In this document: piece after piece, positions 17,870-27,040 of the stretch
Layout: the number at the start of each line of letters is the position of its first letter
Numbering within the stretch: position 1 is the stretch's first letter
DNA from: Bacteroides zoogleoformans
Lineage (GTDB): Bacteria; Bacteroidota; Bacteroidia; Bacteroidales; Bacteroidaceae
DNA: 64,000 bases
Reading direction: 5' to 3'
NCBI RefSeq assembly: GCF_002998435.1
Contig: NZ_CP027231.1
Span: 248,001-312,000, forward strand
Notes under the pieces: model-generated
The model's database searches: none
What the model was told of the DNA's origin: nothing
Seen by the model: the letters and a program-made list of their open reading frames with translations, nothing else
Position numbers and translations under genes: made by a program

Positions 17870-19360
17870 CTATTTCTGTCTGCTGTCTCTGAATCCTTCC
17901 ATATTCCGGTAGCGGCGTTTCATGAAGCGGCGGTAGACGTTTTGCAGCCAAAGGCGTGAAGTGGCGATGAATGCGATGCCGATGACAATGAAGATAACCG
18001 CCACGGTGCCGTCGTCGAACAGCGCTTGAAGCGTGTACAGCAGAATCAGAGGCAGTCCGAAAGCCGCAAGAGAGATGAGGTTTTGCATCCCCGTCCCCAT
18101 GTTGCGTTGGGTCATCGTGTTATTCAGGTTCACCGTCTTGTTGTTGTATACGGCCATCTGGAACATGCAGAAGTAGACAAACCCCGGAATGAAGAAGAAC
18201 CACGAAAGGCAGGTCAGCAGTGTCACCTTGTCCATCACGATGGCAGGTATCATCAGCACGAACGGTACAATCTGCCCGCAGGTATAGAGGATATATTTGG
18301 CCTGCAGCAGCGCGTAAATGCTCTCTTTGCGGCTCATCAATCCGTCTATGTAGTTGCCTTCATATCCCATGATGGTGCTCAGGAAGAGGATGCCGAAAAG
18401 AACGAAGTTGTACATCACGAGGAAACTTTTCGTGCCCCCCTGATAGGCGTCGGTAAAGGCGATAAGCGCGCTGAACATGATGACCACGCCTCCGGCGGAA
18501 TAGAGGGCGCGCTTGCACATCTTGTTGCGCAGCAGCAGTTTCAGCTCCAGCTTCATGTATTCGCCCACTTGCCCGTAGCGTTCAAGGAAGCGGTATTCCG
18601 ATACGTGTTTCACTTGCACGGTGGTGTCTTCCACTTTGTTGATTTCGTTGTACATCACGCCGCTTATCACGTAGCTGTTTATCAGGTAGAAGCATGCCAC
18701 GGCGACCAATGTACCCGCAAAGGTGAGCGGATTGCCTTGAATGAACCCTTCGCCCACGTCGGTGGAGAAGCTGAACACCGGACTGTTGTCCGGAATGAAC
18801 ATGGCGGCGGCCATGAGCCCGTAAACACCTATCGGAAGCAACAGCCACCAGAAGCGTTGACTCATCAGCGTGCGGCACAGCAGGTACCAGTAGTTGTTGA
18901 CAAGCATCAGCAGCCAGATGCCCGCTAAATAAGTGATGACGCCCGTAACCCCATAGAAACGGGTGACGGTGATGACGGCAAACGGAACGAAGAAAAAGAA
19001 CCAGAAGAGATTGTACAAATCCAGCCCCGAACGAAGCAGCAGACAGTCGATGAGCCGACGGCGCTTGACGGGCAGCAGGATGTAGGGCTTTACTTCTTGG
19101 CTGGGTGTCTTCTGGAAAGGCATACGGGTGACAAAGTCGAGTGCAAGGATGAATATCAGGCCGGAGTTCAGGATGTGGTAAGGCTCCGTGGCTCCGCCTT
19201 GCATGGCAAAGGCAAGCGTCGTGCCGAAGAAGATGAGATAGCCTGCCCAGAAAGCGGCCATCAGATAAATCCAGAACTTGGCGAAACGGCTCTTCTCGTA
19301 CATCGGGTTGCGCTTGTCGGCCAGTCTTCCGTGTTTTCGCAATACTAAAAAGAGGTTCAT
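17870..19360 (-). CDS. Multi-pass membrane protein, DUF5687-like ABC partner
   Basis: Predicted inner-membrane permease-like protein of 496 residues with about ten or more hydrophobic segments (for example FAKFWIYLMAAFWAGYLIFF near 27-46, and LYNLFWFFFFVPFAVITV near 115-132). I recognise the general look of the DUF5687 family, which sits next to ABC ATPases in Bacteroidota. The start at 19360 (MNLFLVLRKHGR) is preferred over an upstream in-frame ATG. With the ATPase at 17053-17829 it would form a transporter or membrane-remodelling pair; function is not established. Confidence 0.8.
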   Translation of the reverse strand: MNLFLVLRKHGRLADKRNPMYEKSRFAKFWIYLMAAFWAGYLIFFGTTLAFAMQGGATEPYHILNSGLIFILALDFVTRMPFQKTPSQEVKPYILLPVKRRRLIDCLLLRSGLDLYNLFWFFFFVPFAVITVTRFYGVTGVITYLAGIWLLMLVNNYWYLLCRTLMSQRFWWLLLPIGVYGLMAAAMFIPDNSPVFSFSTDVGEGFIQGNPLTFAGTLVAVACFYLINSYVISGVMYNEINKVEDTTVQVKHVSEYRFLERYGQVGEYMKLELKLLLRNKMCKRALYSAGGVVIMFSALIAFTDAYQGGTKSFLVMYNFVLFGILFLSTIMGYEGNYIDGLMSRKESIYALLQAKYILYTCGQIVPFVLMIPAIVMDKVTLLTCLSWFFFIPGFVYFCMFQMAVYNNKTVNLNNTMTQRNMGTGMQNLISLAAFGLPLILLYTLQALFDDGTVAVIFIVIGIAFIATSRLWLQNVYRRFMKRRYRNMEGFRDSRQK

Positions 19361-19388
19361 TGTGGTAGATGGGTTGATTAAGAATGAA

Positions 19389-19429
19389 CAAGGCTGCGCT
19401 ACTTCGTAGCGGAACAACGCAGCCTTGTG
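19389..19429 (-). terminator. Hairpin between the M16 protease and the DUF5687-like gene
   Basis: An 11-bp perfect stem (acaaggctgcg/cgcagccttgt) with a smaller nested hairpin (ctac/gtag) inside the loop. It sits 33 bp after the protease stop on the minus strand. There is no long U-tract, so it may terminate weakly or simply stabilise the 3' end. Confidence 0.5.
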
Positions 19430-19461
19430 GTGTGGTTGGTTTACGGCTCTTTTACCGGCGG

Positions 19462-22311
19462 CTATTTGGCTTCGGGCACGGTCATGATGACCGTGATTTT
19501 GTTGCCTTGCTTCAGGATGTCGGCGGCAAACTGCCGGATGTCTTGGGCGGTAACGGCGTTTATTGTCGCCTCATAATCCTTGGTGTTGTCTATGCCGGTG
19601 CTGAAGTATTCGTCCAGATTGCCCAGCCAGTAGCTGTTTTCTTTCTGGTGATCTTTATACTTCTTCAGCATGTATTCCTTAATCTTTTGCAGATGCTCGG
19701 CGGTAGGACCTTCTTCAGCCATCTTCTTCATTTGCTCGTCGATGATGCCGTTGAGGTGGTCTTTCTTGGACGGGTCGGTCTGGTAAACGATTTGCAGAAT
19801 CATTTCCTCTTTCGGCGCTTTGGTCAGTGAGCCGTAAGTGTTTACACCGTACGTGCCGCCTTCCTTCTCGCGTACTTCCTCCGTATAGACAAGGTCGAGG
19901 GCCTGCGTGAGGAAACTCATCAGGATACTGTTCTTCAGCGTATATTCGCACTTGCCGTTGTAGACCATGATGACGGTAGCCATCGGTGTCTGTTGTTCCT
20001 TGGCATACTCGTTTACGATGTTGCCCGGCTGTATATCCATCTGGTTGTCGCGGACACTCTCTTGGCCGGCATGGGTAGCGGGCAATGAGCCGAGGTATTG
20101 CGCAATGAGCGGTTTAGCCTTCTCCAGGTCGATGTTGCCCACGAAGTAGAATTTGAAGTCGCTTGCATCGGCGAAGCGCTCTTTGTAAAGCTCGATGATG
20201 CGATCGTAGTCAATCTTGTCTACCATGTCCGGCTTCAGGCTGATGCTGCGCGGGTGGTTGTTGTACATCACTTTGCGCAGGGTGTCGGTGACGGAAGAAA
20301 GCGGGTTGGCTTCCGCACTCTCCAACTGCGCTTTCAGGCGGCTCTTGAAGGAGGAGAACGCGTCTTCATCCTTACGCGGCGCCGTGAAGTTGAGGTAAGT
20401 AAGCTGCATCATCGTCTCAAAGTCTTTGGGCGAGCAGTTGCCGCTTACATACTCCTGCGTACTGCTTACGCCGGCATTGACGGACACCTTCTTGCCGGCA
20501 AGCATCTTGGTCAGATTTACTTTGCTGAAGTTACCGATGCCTCCGGCGGAGATGACGCCATTCATCACGTGCTGGTTGAAGTTCAGCGCGTCTTTGGTTT
20601 CGAACAGGCTGTTTCCGCCGGCGCTGTAAGCCTTCATGCGGATTTCGTCTGCCTTGAAATCGGTCTTCTTGATGTACACTTTCACTCCGTTGGAGAGGGT
20701 CAGCTCGGTAGTGCCGTAGATGGCGTTCTGCTTCTCCGAGACAATCTTTCCGCCCTTGGGAGCTTCTTTCATCAGCGGTTCGTCAGAGACTTGGTCCACA
20801 TACGCCGTGACATCGAGATCCTTCATGCCCTTGAGCAGAGCCACGACCTCTTCCCGGGTGGGATACTTCATGCCCTCTTTCTCGGGTGCGGCAATGAACA
20901 CCACTTGATTGGTATCCGCCACCAGCTGCGTCTGCACCAACTGATTGATGGCGGCCACCGGAATGTTGGGGGCCACTTGGTTCATGGTGCTGTACTCGAA
21001 CTCGATGCCGGGAATGGGCTCCGCGTTCAGGAAATGCTGCACGTATTGCCGCACGTAGACGTCGTTCTTGTTCTTCTCGCGTTCGGTGTAGGCCGATTCC
21101 AGGCGTTGCAGGTAGTTGGCGCGGGCGCGCTCGTATTCCGACTCCGTGAAGCCGAAGCGGCGAGCACGTTCCACTTCCGTCAATACGGCCTTCAGCGCCT
21201 GGCTGATGCCGTCGGCCTTGCTGCCGGCGCTGAGCGTAAAGGCCTCTTTGGTCTTGGCGAGGAAGTAGTCGTCATAACCGGCGCTGGCGTATATGAAAGG
21301 AGGGTTGGCCGATTGGCGCAGTTCGTTCAGGCGGTTGTTCAGCATATCCATGCCCATGCTCAGCAGGTAGTCCTGCAACATATACATCATATTGCCCTTG
21401 ACGGAATCGGGCGTGGCGTCTTGCTTGAAGAAGATCATGAAGCTGGGGTTGTCTATTTCCTTATCCTTGCCGATATAGACCAGCGGCTCTTTATTATCCG
21501 GAACGGGGAAGTAGACACGCTCCGCCGGGTTGACGGGCGCCTTTACATCGGCGAAAGTGTTTTTGAGCTTCTGCTCCATGGCGTCTACATCGATGTCTCC
21601 CACGATGATGATGCCCTGCTGATCCGGCCGATACCACTTGGTGTAGTAGTCGCGTATGGCCTGGTAGGGGAAGTGGTCGATGACGTCGATGCTTCCGATG
21701 GGCATGCAGTCGGCGTATTTCGAACCGGGATACATCGTGGGCTGGGCTTCGGTGTAGAGGCGCATGATGCCGCTGTTGCGGCTGCGCCACTCCTCGTGGA
21801 TGACGCCGCGCTCCTTGTCTATCTCCTTGTCGGTGAGCAACACGGCGCTGCTCCAGTCGTGCAGGATGAGCAGGCAAGAGTCTACCACGTTCCGGTTGTC
21901 GGTGGGCACGTTGCTGATGTTATAAACCGTTTCGTCCACGCTGGTGTAAGCGTTCAGGTTGACGCCGAACTTGATGCCTTTCGTCTCGCACCAGGGCACC
22001 ACTCCCAGTCCTCTCTCGTCGCCCGGGAAGTGCTTGGTTCCGTTGAAGCACATGTGTTCAAGGAAGTGGGCCAATCCGCGCTGGTGAGGCTCTTCGAGGA
22101 TGGAGCCTACCTTTTGGGCGATGTAAAATTCCACCCGATGTTCCGGCAAGGCGTTGTGGCGGATGTAGTATGTCAATCCGTTGTCTAACTTCCCGATGCG
22201 TACGTTCTTATCCACCGGGATGGGGGGCATCTGCATCTGGGCGGATGCCTGTTGGATGTTGCAGCAGATAAGCAGTGCAATCATCCAGAAGCTGTGTAGT
22301 AAATGTTTCAT
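19462..22311 (-). CDS. M16 family zinc metalloprotease (pitrilysin-like), two-domain, exported
   Basis: A 949-residue periplasmic or surface peptidase. It has a signal peptide (about 1-24, ending QASA), then the inverted zinc motif HFLEH at 82-86, and a downstream acidic cluster (KEIDKERGVIHEEW near 162-175) that supplies the distal zinc ligand. A second, non-catalytic M16 half follows in the C-terminal part (for example LTLSNGVKVYIKKTDF near 540-555), as in full-length pitrilysin-type proteins of about 900-950 residues. Likely role: degradation of peptides in the envelope. It seems to be a single-gene unit, with a hairpin at 22353-22374 upstream and one at 19389-19429 downstream. Confidence 0.93.
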   Translation of the reverse strand: MKHLLHSFWMIALLICCNIQQASAQMQMPPIPVDKNVRIGKLDNGLTYYIRHNALPEHRVEFYIAQKVGSILEEPHQRGLAHFLEHMCFNGTKHFPGDERGLGVVPWCETKGIKFGVNLNAYTSVDETVYNISNVPTDNRNVVDSCLLILHDWSSAVLLTDKEIDKERGVIHEEWRSRNSGIMRLYTEAQPTMYPGSKYADCMPIGSIDVIDHFPYQAIRDYYTKWYRPDQQGIIIVGDIDVDAMEQKLKNTFADVKAPVNPAERVYFPVPDNKEPLVYIGKDKEIDNPSFMIFFKQDATPDSVKGNMMYMLQDYLLSMGMDMLNNRLNELRQSANPPFIYASAGYDDYFLAKTKEAFTLSAGSKADGISQALKAVLTEVERARRFGFTESEYERARANYLQRLESAYTEREKNKNDVYVRQYVQHFLNAEPIPGIEFEYSTMNQVAPNIPVAAINQLVQTQLVADTNQVVFIAAPEKEGMKYPTREEVVALLKGMKDLDVTAYVDQVSDEPLMKEAPKGGKIVSEKQNAIYGTTELTLSNGVKVYIKKTDFKADEIRMKAYSAGGNSLFETKDALNFNQHVMNGVISAGGIGNFSKVNLTKMLAGKKVSVNAGVSSTQEYVSGNCSPKDFETMMQLTYLNFTAPRKDEDAFSSFKSRLKAQLESAEANPLSSVTDTLRKVMYNNHPRSISLKPDMVDKIDYDRIIELYKERFADASDFKFYFVGNIDLEKAKPLIAQYLGSLPATHAGQESVRDNQMDIQPGNIVNEYAKEQQTPMATVIMVYNGKCEYTLKNSILMSFLTQALDLVYTEEVREKEGGTYGVNTYGSLTKAPKEEMILQIVYQTDPSKKDHLNGIIDEQMKKMAEEGPTAEHLQKIKEYMLKKYKDHQKENSYWLGNLDEYFSTGIDNTKDYEATINAVTAQDIRQFAADILKQGNKITVIMTVPEAK

Positions 22312-22352
22312 TATTAAGCGTTATTAAATAGTTTTTTGTTCTATATGTCGGT

Positions 22353-22374
22353 GCTGTGAAAGATAAATCACAGC
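22353..22374 (-). terminator. Short hairpin between kdsA and the M16 protease
   Basis: A 7-bp stem gctgtga/tcacagc with an 8-base loop, 35 bp past the kdsA stop on the minus strand. A weak terminator at best; no strong U-tract. Confidence 0.35.
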
Positions 22375-22408
22375 CGATGACTGTTTTTTGATTTTAGCGG
22401 ATGAAATT

Positions 22409-23209
22409 TTATCGGATGGCTTCTCGGATGCGTATCAATTTCGTCAGTAAGCCTTCCAGCAAATCCAATTGCAACATATTGGCGCCATCGCTTTTGGCCG
22501 CAGCCGGATTTTCATGTGTTTCAATGAATAACCCATCGGCTCCTACGGCAATGCCGGCTTTGGCAACAGTTTCAATGAGTTGCGGCATACCTCCCGTCAC
22601 CCCGCTGGTTTGATTGGGTTGTTGCAGAGAGTGCGTCACATCCAAAATAACGGGGAATCCAAATGCCTGCATCTCCGGAATTCCTCGGTAGTCGATCACC
22701 AGATCCTGATATCCGAAAGTGGTTCCTCGTTCAGTAAGCATGACGTTGGGATTGCCGGCTTCCACCACTTTGTCCGCTGCAAAGCGCATGGCAAGCGGGG
22801 AGAGGAACTGCCCTTTCTTGATATTGACTGTTTTGCCGGTTTGTGCGGCAGCCATCAGTAAATCTGTCTGTCGGCATAGGAATGCGGGTATCTGAAGGAT
22901 GTCCACATATTCGGCGGCCATTGCAGCTTCGTCTGCCGCATGGATATCTGTCACTGTGGGCACTCCGAATGTATCATGTATCTTTTTCAGTATTTTCAGT
23001 GCTTTTTCATCCCCAATACCCATGAAAGAGTCTAAGCGGGAGCGGTTGGCCTTGCGGTACGAACCTTTGAACACGTATGGGATTTGCATCCTTTCGGTGA
23101 TAGTCGCAATACGATCGGCGATGCGCATCGCCATTTCTTCGCCCTCAATGACGCAAGGACCTGCCAGAAGAAAGAAATTACCGGCAGGATTGTTTTTCAG
23201 TTCAATCAT
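22409..23209 (-). CDS. kdsA: 3-deoxy-8-phosphooctulonate (KDO-8-P) synthase
   Basis: Condenses phosphoenolpyruvate with arabinose-5-phosphate to make KDO-8-phosphate for the lipid A inner core. The 266-residue protein has the family opening (LLAGPCVIEGEEMAMRIA near 17-34), the YVFKGSYRKANRSR substrate segment near 49-62, IPAFLCRQTDLL near 107-118 and the TERGTTFGYQDLVIDYRG region near 158-175. Length matches KdsA closely. The start is fixed by the N-terminal strand. An 11-bp tandem array lies 115-202 bp upstream of the start codon. Confidence 0.96.
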   Translation of the reverse strand: MIELKNNPAGNFFLLAGPCVIEGEEMAMRIADRIATITERMQIPYVFKGSYRKANRSRLDSFMGIGDEKALKILKKIHDTFGVPTVTDIHAADEAAMAAEYVDILQIPAFLCRQTDLLMAAAQTGKTVNIKKGQFLSPLAMRFAADKVVEAGNPNVMLTERGTTFGYQDLVIDYRGIPEMQAFGFPVILDVTHSLQQPNQTSGVTGGMPQLIETVAKAGIAVGADGLFIETHENPAAAKSDGANMLQLDLLEGLLTKLIRIREAIR

Positions 23210-23323
23210 TTTTATTTATTTTAGTATTATATTTTGTTTGTACCTCTCTTAGTTGAGTTTTGCTCCTCGCGAAGTCTTTCATCGCTTGTCAGCCTTGTAT
23301 AAAATGTCTTGTTTGCTCTCTTT

Positions 23324-23411
23324 CTCCGCATCTCCTCCGCATCTCCTCCGTATCACCTCCGTATCACCTCCGTATCACCTCCGTATCACCTCCGCATATC
23401 CTCTGCTTGTA
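23324..23411. repeat. 11-bp tandem array, eight units (CTCCGTATCAC type)
   Basis: Eight 11-bp units: two ctccgcatctc, four identical ctccgtatcac, then ctccgcatatc and a degenerate ctctgcttgta. It has the same unit, copy number and strand as the array at 1231-1318. Degenerate inverted units (gatacggttct, gataaggagct) follow to about 23458, echoing the hairpin arm of the first array. It fills most of the 305-bp space between the 3' end of the lipid kinase and the start of kdsA; nothing else was seen there. Confidence 0.85.
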
Positions 23412-23514
23412 TAGACATGGAGCAGATATGGATTTGATACGGTTCTGATAAGGAGCTGTTCCTGAAGTGACAGTAAGTGGCGTTGTTTTTTTCGACTTTC
23501 AGACGGTTCCCGTT

Positions 23515-24441
23515 TTAACCGGGGATAATCAGAGTGGCAGCTTCGTGCAAAATGCCTATGTCCAAAGGAAAATGGCGATCCAGAATGCGTCCGTCCAAAT
23601 CGACGGAAGCGTTTTGTGCACGCAGTACCTTCACTTTCTGGGTGCGGTAGGGCATCACCACCTTATGGTTGAGAATCCGGCCTTGGATGAGCATCCATAA
23701 ACCTGACCAAAGTTGTAATAATTCCGGACGGTAAATGACGGAAACATCCAACCAGCCATTATAGGGTACTGCGCTCGGAGCTTGTCCATACCCCCACGCA
23801 CTGCCTATGCAGACAGTCATGATACGACCTCGAATATGCTCACCATTTATCTTGAGATGCATCCGATAGAGTTTACGTTCGAAGATAATAGATAGCAATG
23901 CCATGAAATAGGAGAGAAATTTGACGCCCCAAAAACGTTTGCACTGATCGGTGATTTTCACAATGCGTGCGCCCAACCCTATATTGATGGCATTGAGAAA
24001 ATAGCGCGTCAGATGTTTTTCGCCATCGTAATAGTAGCAAGTTCCCACATCAATTTTCCGGCGACGGTTTTTAATGATGCAGTCTACCGCTTTTTTGTAG
24101 TCCTGGCTCATGTTCCAATAGTCGGCAAAGTCATTGCCTATGCCGTTGGGGATGATGCCGATGGCAATATCTTTCTTGTCGGCGACATTGGAAAACATGA
24201 TACCGTTGATAACATCGTTCAATGCACCGTCACCTCCTACTACAACGATGGTTCGGTAGCCGTTGTCGGCAAGAAATCTCGCCAGACGTTCTACCGAGCC
24301 GAACCCTTCGGACTGGAGGTAGTCGTAAGACACACCTTTGGAATCCATATATTCTTTGATTTCTTTCCACCGTTTTTGCACCTTCCGTGTCCCGGCTTTG
24401 GGGTTGTATATCACTCCCCATTTTTCAGGTTTCGCACTCAT
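23515..24441 (-). CDS. Diacylglycerol/lipid kinase family protein
   Basis: A 308-residue kinase of the DagK/YegS/sphingosine-kinase fold, expected to phosphorylate a lipid at the inner membrane. Diagnostic motifs: NPKAGTRK at 13-20, and the nucleotide-binding GGDGALNDVING at 69-80 with the GGDG core. GIIPNGIGNDFADYW follows near 100-115, equivalent to the PxGTxND loop. The C-terminal beta-sandwich domain ends in an ILHEAATLIIPG segment. The lipid substrate (diacylglycerol, sphingoid base or other) cannot be told. The promoter at 24506-24513 sits directly beyond the miaA stop, so it is transcribed independently. Confidence 0.88.
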   Translation of the reverse strand: MSAKPEKWGVIYNPKAGTRKVQKRWKEIKEYMDSKGVSYDYLQSEGFGSVERLARFLADNGYRTIVVVGGDGALNDVINGIMFSNVADKKDIAIGIIPNGIGNDFADYWNMSQDYKKAVDCIIKNRRRKIDVGTCYYYDGEKHLTRYFLNAINIGLGARIVKITDQCKRFWGVKFLSYFMALLSIIFERKLYRMHLKINGEHIRGRIMTVCIGSAWGYGQAPSAVPYNGWLDVSVIYRPELLQLWSGLWMLIQGRILNHKVVMPYRTQKVKVLRAQNASVDLDGRILDRHFPLDIGILHEAATLIIPG

Positions 24442-24505
24442 AGATTCGTTTCTTTCAGTAGGTCTAACATTTTCATTTCATATCATCGGTTTCATCCTTT
24501 TTCGC

Positions 24506-24513
24506 CAAAGATA
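24506..24513 (-). promoter_or_regulatory. Bacteroides -7 element (TATCTTTG) for the lipid kinase
   Basis: Minus-strand TATCTTTG placed between the miaA stop (24514) and the lipid-kinase start (24441), 64 bp upstream of the latter. Confidence 0.6.
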
Positions 24514-25434
24514 CTAAATCTCTTTGAGTTTTGCTTTTACAAAGGCTATCTTTTCTTCCATCGGACATCGGGCATTTATCCAATGGATGGTGAATCCGCG
24601 CCGTTCCATGCCTCTAAACCACGTCATCTGCCGTTTGGCAAATTGATGAATAGCTATCTCCAGCTGATGGTACATCTCATCGTAACTCAACTTGCCGATG
24701 AGGTAAAGCGTCAAGTATTTATATTCCAAACCATAATAGATAAGGTCTTCCGGCCGGATGCCTTGTTCTATCAGTTGTTTCACCTCATCTACCATTCCTT
24801 CTGCCAACCGTTGACGCAGGCGTTGGGTTATTTTCTCACGGCGCAGTTCCCGGTCTATATCCACTCCGATGATGAGACTGTTCAAGGCCGGGAACGAACG
24901 CTCCTCTACCGGAGTGTGGGCGTAAAACTCTTCTATCTCGATGGCGCGTATGGCACGTTTGGCCGTATCTACATCTGTGGTGTTGTGCAGATTTTTGTAG
25001 CCTTTCAGTATCTCCGTCAGTTCTTCCTGCGATTTGTCGGCCAGACGGTTGCGCAGTTCTTGATTTTCCGGTACGGGCAATAGTCGGTAACCCTTCAACA
25101 CAGATTCGAGATACATTCCGGTTCCTCCGCACACAATGGGTAGGCACCCTTTTTGCTTAATGGTCTCGTAAGCATCGAGAAAATCACGTTGGTATTCGAA
25201 AACATTGTATTTGTAGCCCGGATTGACTATATCAATGAGATGATATGGAATTTGTTTCCCGTTTACAGTGTAGTCTGCAATGTCTTTTCCGGTGCCAAGA
25301 TCCATGCTTCGATAAACTTGCCGTGAGTCTGCACTGATAATTTCCGAATGAAGCTCGGCGGCCAATGTCGCAGCAAATGGGGTCTTCCCTGAGGCTGTGG
25401 GACCCAATATGGCGATTAAATCGTAGTGAGGCAT
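24514..25434 (-). CDS. miaA: tRNA dimethylallyltransferase
   Basis: Adds a dimethylallyl group to A37 of tRNAs that read codons starting with U. The 306-residue protein has the P-loop GPTASGKT at 11-18, the DSRQVYRSMDLGTGK substrate motif near 46-60, the HLIDIVNPG segment near 76-84 and GGTGMYLESVLKG near 112-124. Length fits MiaA (about 300). It starts 35 bp after the stop of the NQxIG-repeat gene and could be co-transcribed with it. Confidence 0.95.
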   Translation of the reverse strand: MPHYDLIAILGPTASGKTPFAATLAAELHSEIISADSRQVYRSMDLGTGKDIADYTVNGKQIPYHLIDIVNPGYKYNVFEYQRDFLDAYETIKQKGCLPIVCGGTGMYLESVLKGYRLLPVPENQELRNRLADKSQEELTEILKGYKNLHNTTDVDTAKRAIRAIEIEEFYAHTPVEERSFPALNSLIIGVDIDRELRREKITQRLRQRLAEGMVDEVKQLIEQGIRPEDLIYYGLEYKYLTLYLIGKLSYDEMYHQLEIAIHQFAKRQMTWFRGMERRGFTIHWINARCPMEEKIAFVKAKLKEI

Positions 25435-25469
25435 GGTATGCTTTTGTTAATTCTGAGTTGTGATTTCTG

Positions 25470-26666
25470 CTACCATTTGAAATAATTAAAGAAGTAGAAT
25501 GCCGCTGCCCATCTCCTGTCTGCCTGGGTATAACCGATGGTTTGATTGCTTGCATTGGCAACTCTGCCACCACTGATAGTTCCAATGAGTTGGTTATTCT
25601 GGTTTTTGACAGACCCGTCTGCTTCTATTTTCCCGATAAACTGGTTGCTACTATTGTAGTAGGAGCCGCTGCTGCACTTGCCGATCATAGAATTGGTTTC
25701 AGAGAAAATTTCACCGTTGCGACCAATTCTTCCTATTTTCTGATTGTTTTTGTTGAAAACATCTAATGAACCATTGATATGGCCGATGTGTTGGTTGCTG
25801 CCATTGTAGAATTTATTTATACTACCGGAGTTGTTCGTTACAGATTTTTGGCGTGCGGCTTGTTGTTTTCGCTCTATTTCTCTCTGCTCGGCCTGCCTCT
25901 TCTGTTCTGCCAAATGAGCTTCCCGTTCTTTCATGATGACAATGTCATCTTTCATTTTCCAGGTTTGCTTGTACTCGCTGCGCATTGAGGCATATAGGGA
26001 TTGCAGTTGCTTATAAATTTCTTGGTATCGGGCATCTTTTGCGGATATGTCACCACTATATAGTCTAATTTCTCTGATGGCATTGGCTTGGGCCAGGTAG
26101 AACTCTTTGCTGTTCGGACCGGCCGAAGGTGCGTTGACCTTATCGATAAAGAACTGGATGACATCGTAAGTGCTGTTTTGTTTTGCTTCTTCAGAAGAGT
26201 TGTCGAAAGCGGGTCTTCCCCCGTAGATTAGTTTGTTTGCTTCAGCCATTATCTGTTGGACTTCGGTCCGCCATTCTTGCATTTGCTGCTTGTCAGTCTT
26301 TTCATTATTTTCCAGCAGATTCAACAGGTTGGTGATTTGATTGCAATGCAGGCAAGCTATATGTTCCATGTCTTCTTCGGCTATGGCTGTTTTAAATTGC
26401 TTCAGTTCATAGGCTAAATTGGCAAAGAGTTCTTCCGGTTCGGATTGTTCGTTAAAATCTGATTCTCGGGCGATAGAATACATTTTTTGTTCGTGCACTT
26501 TGTCTGAGACTTTCTTTTCGGCCTCATTGGCTTCTTTCACGATTTTGGTTGTCACCGTTTTTTTTACTCTTTCTTTCAGTGCCCGAAACTGTGCATTTGC
26601 AGCAAAAGAAGCTGAGAATAGCAGTACGATTACCGTACATAAGGTTCTAAACATTTTTGTTTTCAT
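25470..26666 (-). CDS. Exported protein with coiled coil and C-terminal NQxIG repeats, function unknown
   Basis: A 398-residue protein I cannot assign to a known function. A signal peptide (1-26, ending AANAQ) is followed by a Lys/Glu-rich, mainly helical region (about 30-260) with two Cys in an IACLHCNQ stretch near 107-114. A clear repeat region (about 275-385) has roughly six copies of a 16-22 residue motif N-x-x-N-Q-x-I-G-x-I (examples: NGSNQHIGHI, NKNNQKIGRI, NSSNQFIGKI, NQNNQLIGTI, NASNQTIG). Such repeats usually form a closed all-beta fold; it resembles the four-fold beta-flower type described for Bacteroidota proteins, a weak guess. The protein ends in an aromatic-rich stretch (FYFFNYFKW). 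No promoter motif was found. Confidence 0.75.
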   Translation of the reverse strand: MKTKMFRTLCTVIVLLFSASFAANAQFRALKERVKKTVTTKIVKEANEAEKKVSDKVHEQKMYSIARESDFNEQSEPEELFANLAYELKQFKTAIAEEDMEHIACLHCNQITNLLNLLENNEKTDKQQMQEWRTEVQQIMAEANKLIYGGRPAFDNSSEEAKQNSTYDVIQFFIDKVNAPSAGPNSKEFYLAQANAIREIRLYSGDISAKDARYQEIYKQLQSLYASMRSEYKQTWKMKDDIVIMKEREAHLAEQKRQAEQREIERKQQAARQKSVTNNSGSINKFYNGSNQHIGHINGSLDVFNKNNQKIGRIGRNGEIFSETNSMIGKCSSGSYYNSSNQFIGKIEADGSVKNQNNQLIGTISGGRVANASNQTIGYTQADRRWAAAFYFFNYFKW

Positions 26667-27040
26667 CTTTTTTTAGTTAAAGTTAAAATCTATATTTATT
26701 TCAAGTTCTTTATGTGGTAAATGGAGAAAAAGATCAATGCGTTTTAATTTTAAATTTCATTATTATAAACCTGTTGTCGGAATTAAATTAAGCAGACAAT
26801 TCTGAGTGATAAAACATACATGGTCTTGATTTTTAGAGGATTATTGGTGTAACATCTTTGATTTTAAATCATTGTATTCACAACTTATACACAAAATTCG
26901 TCAAAATATTTGAGACATGCAAGCATTTTTCTTAAAATATAGTCCAATGAACAAGGCAACATAGCCCGTCGTGGTACTATCTCCAAATTTTCAGTTCTGG
27001 AAGTGGTGGTATCTTAAGGAGGGACAGGGTATTTGCCCCT
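26667..27040. other. Gene-free AT-rich stretch
   Basis: This stretch precedes the start of the NQxIG-repeat gene and follows the remnant element. It is AT-rich to about 26950 with no long open frame, no tRNA and no strong hairpin. From about 26951 an open plus-strand frame begins that leads into the small ORF at 27041. Confidence 0.5.

Noticed and set aside
20098..22188. 696-codon frame antisense to the M16 protease
   Set aside because: Same kind of shadow; the minus strand encodes a motif-complete protease.
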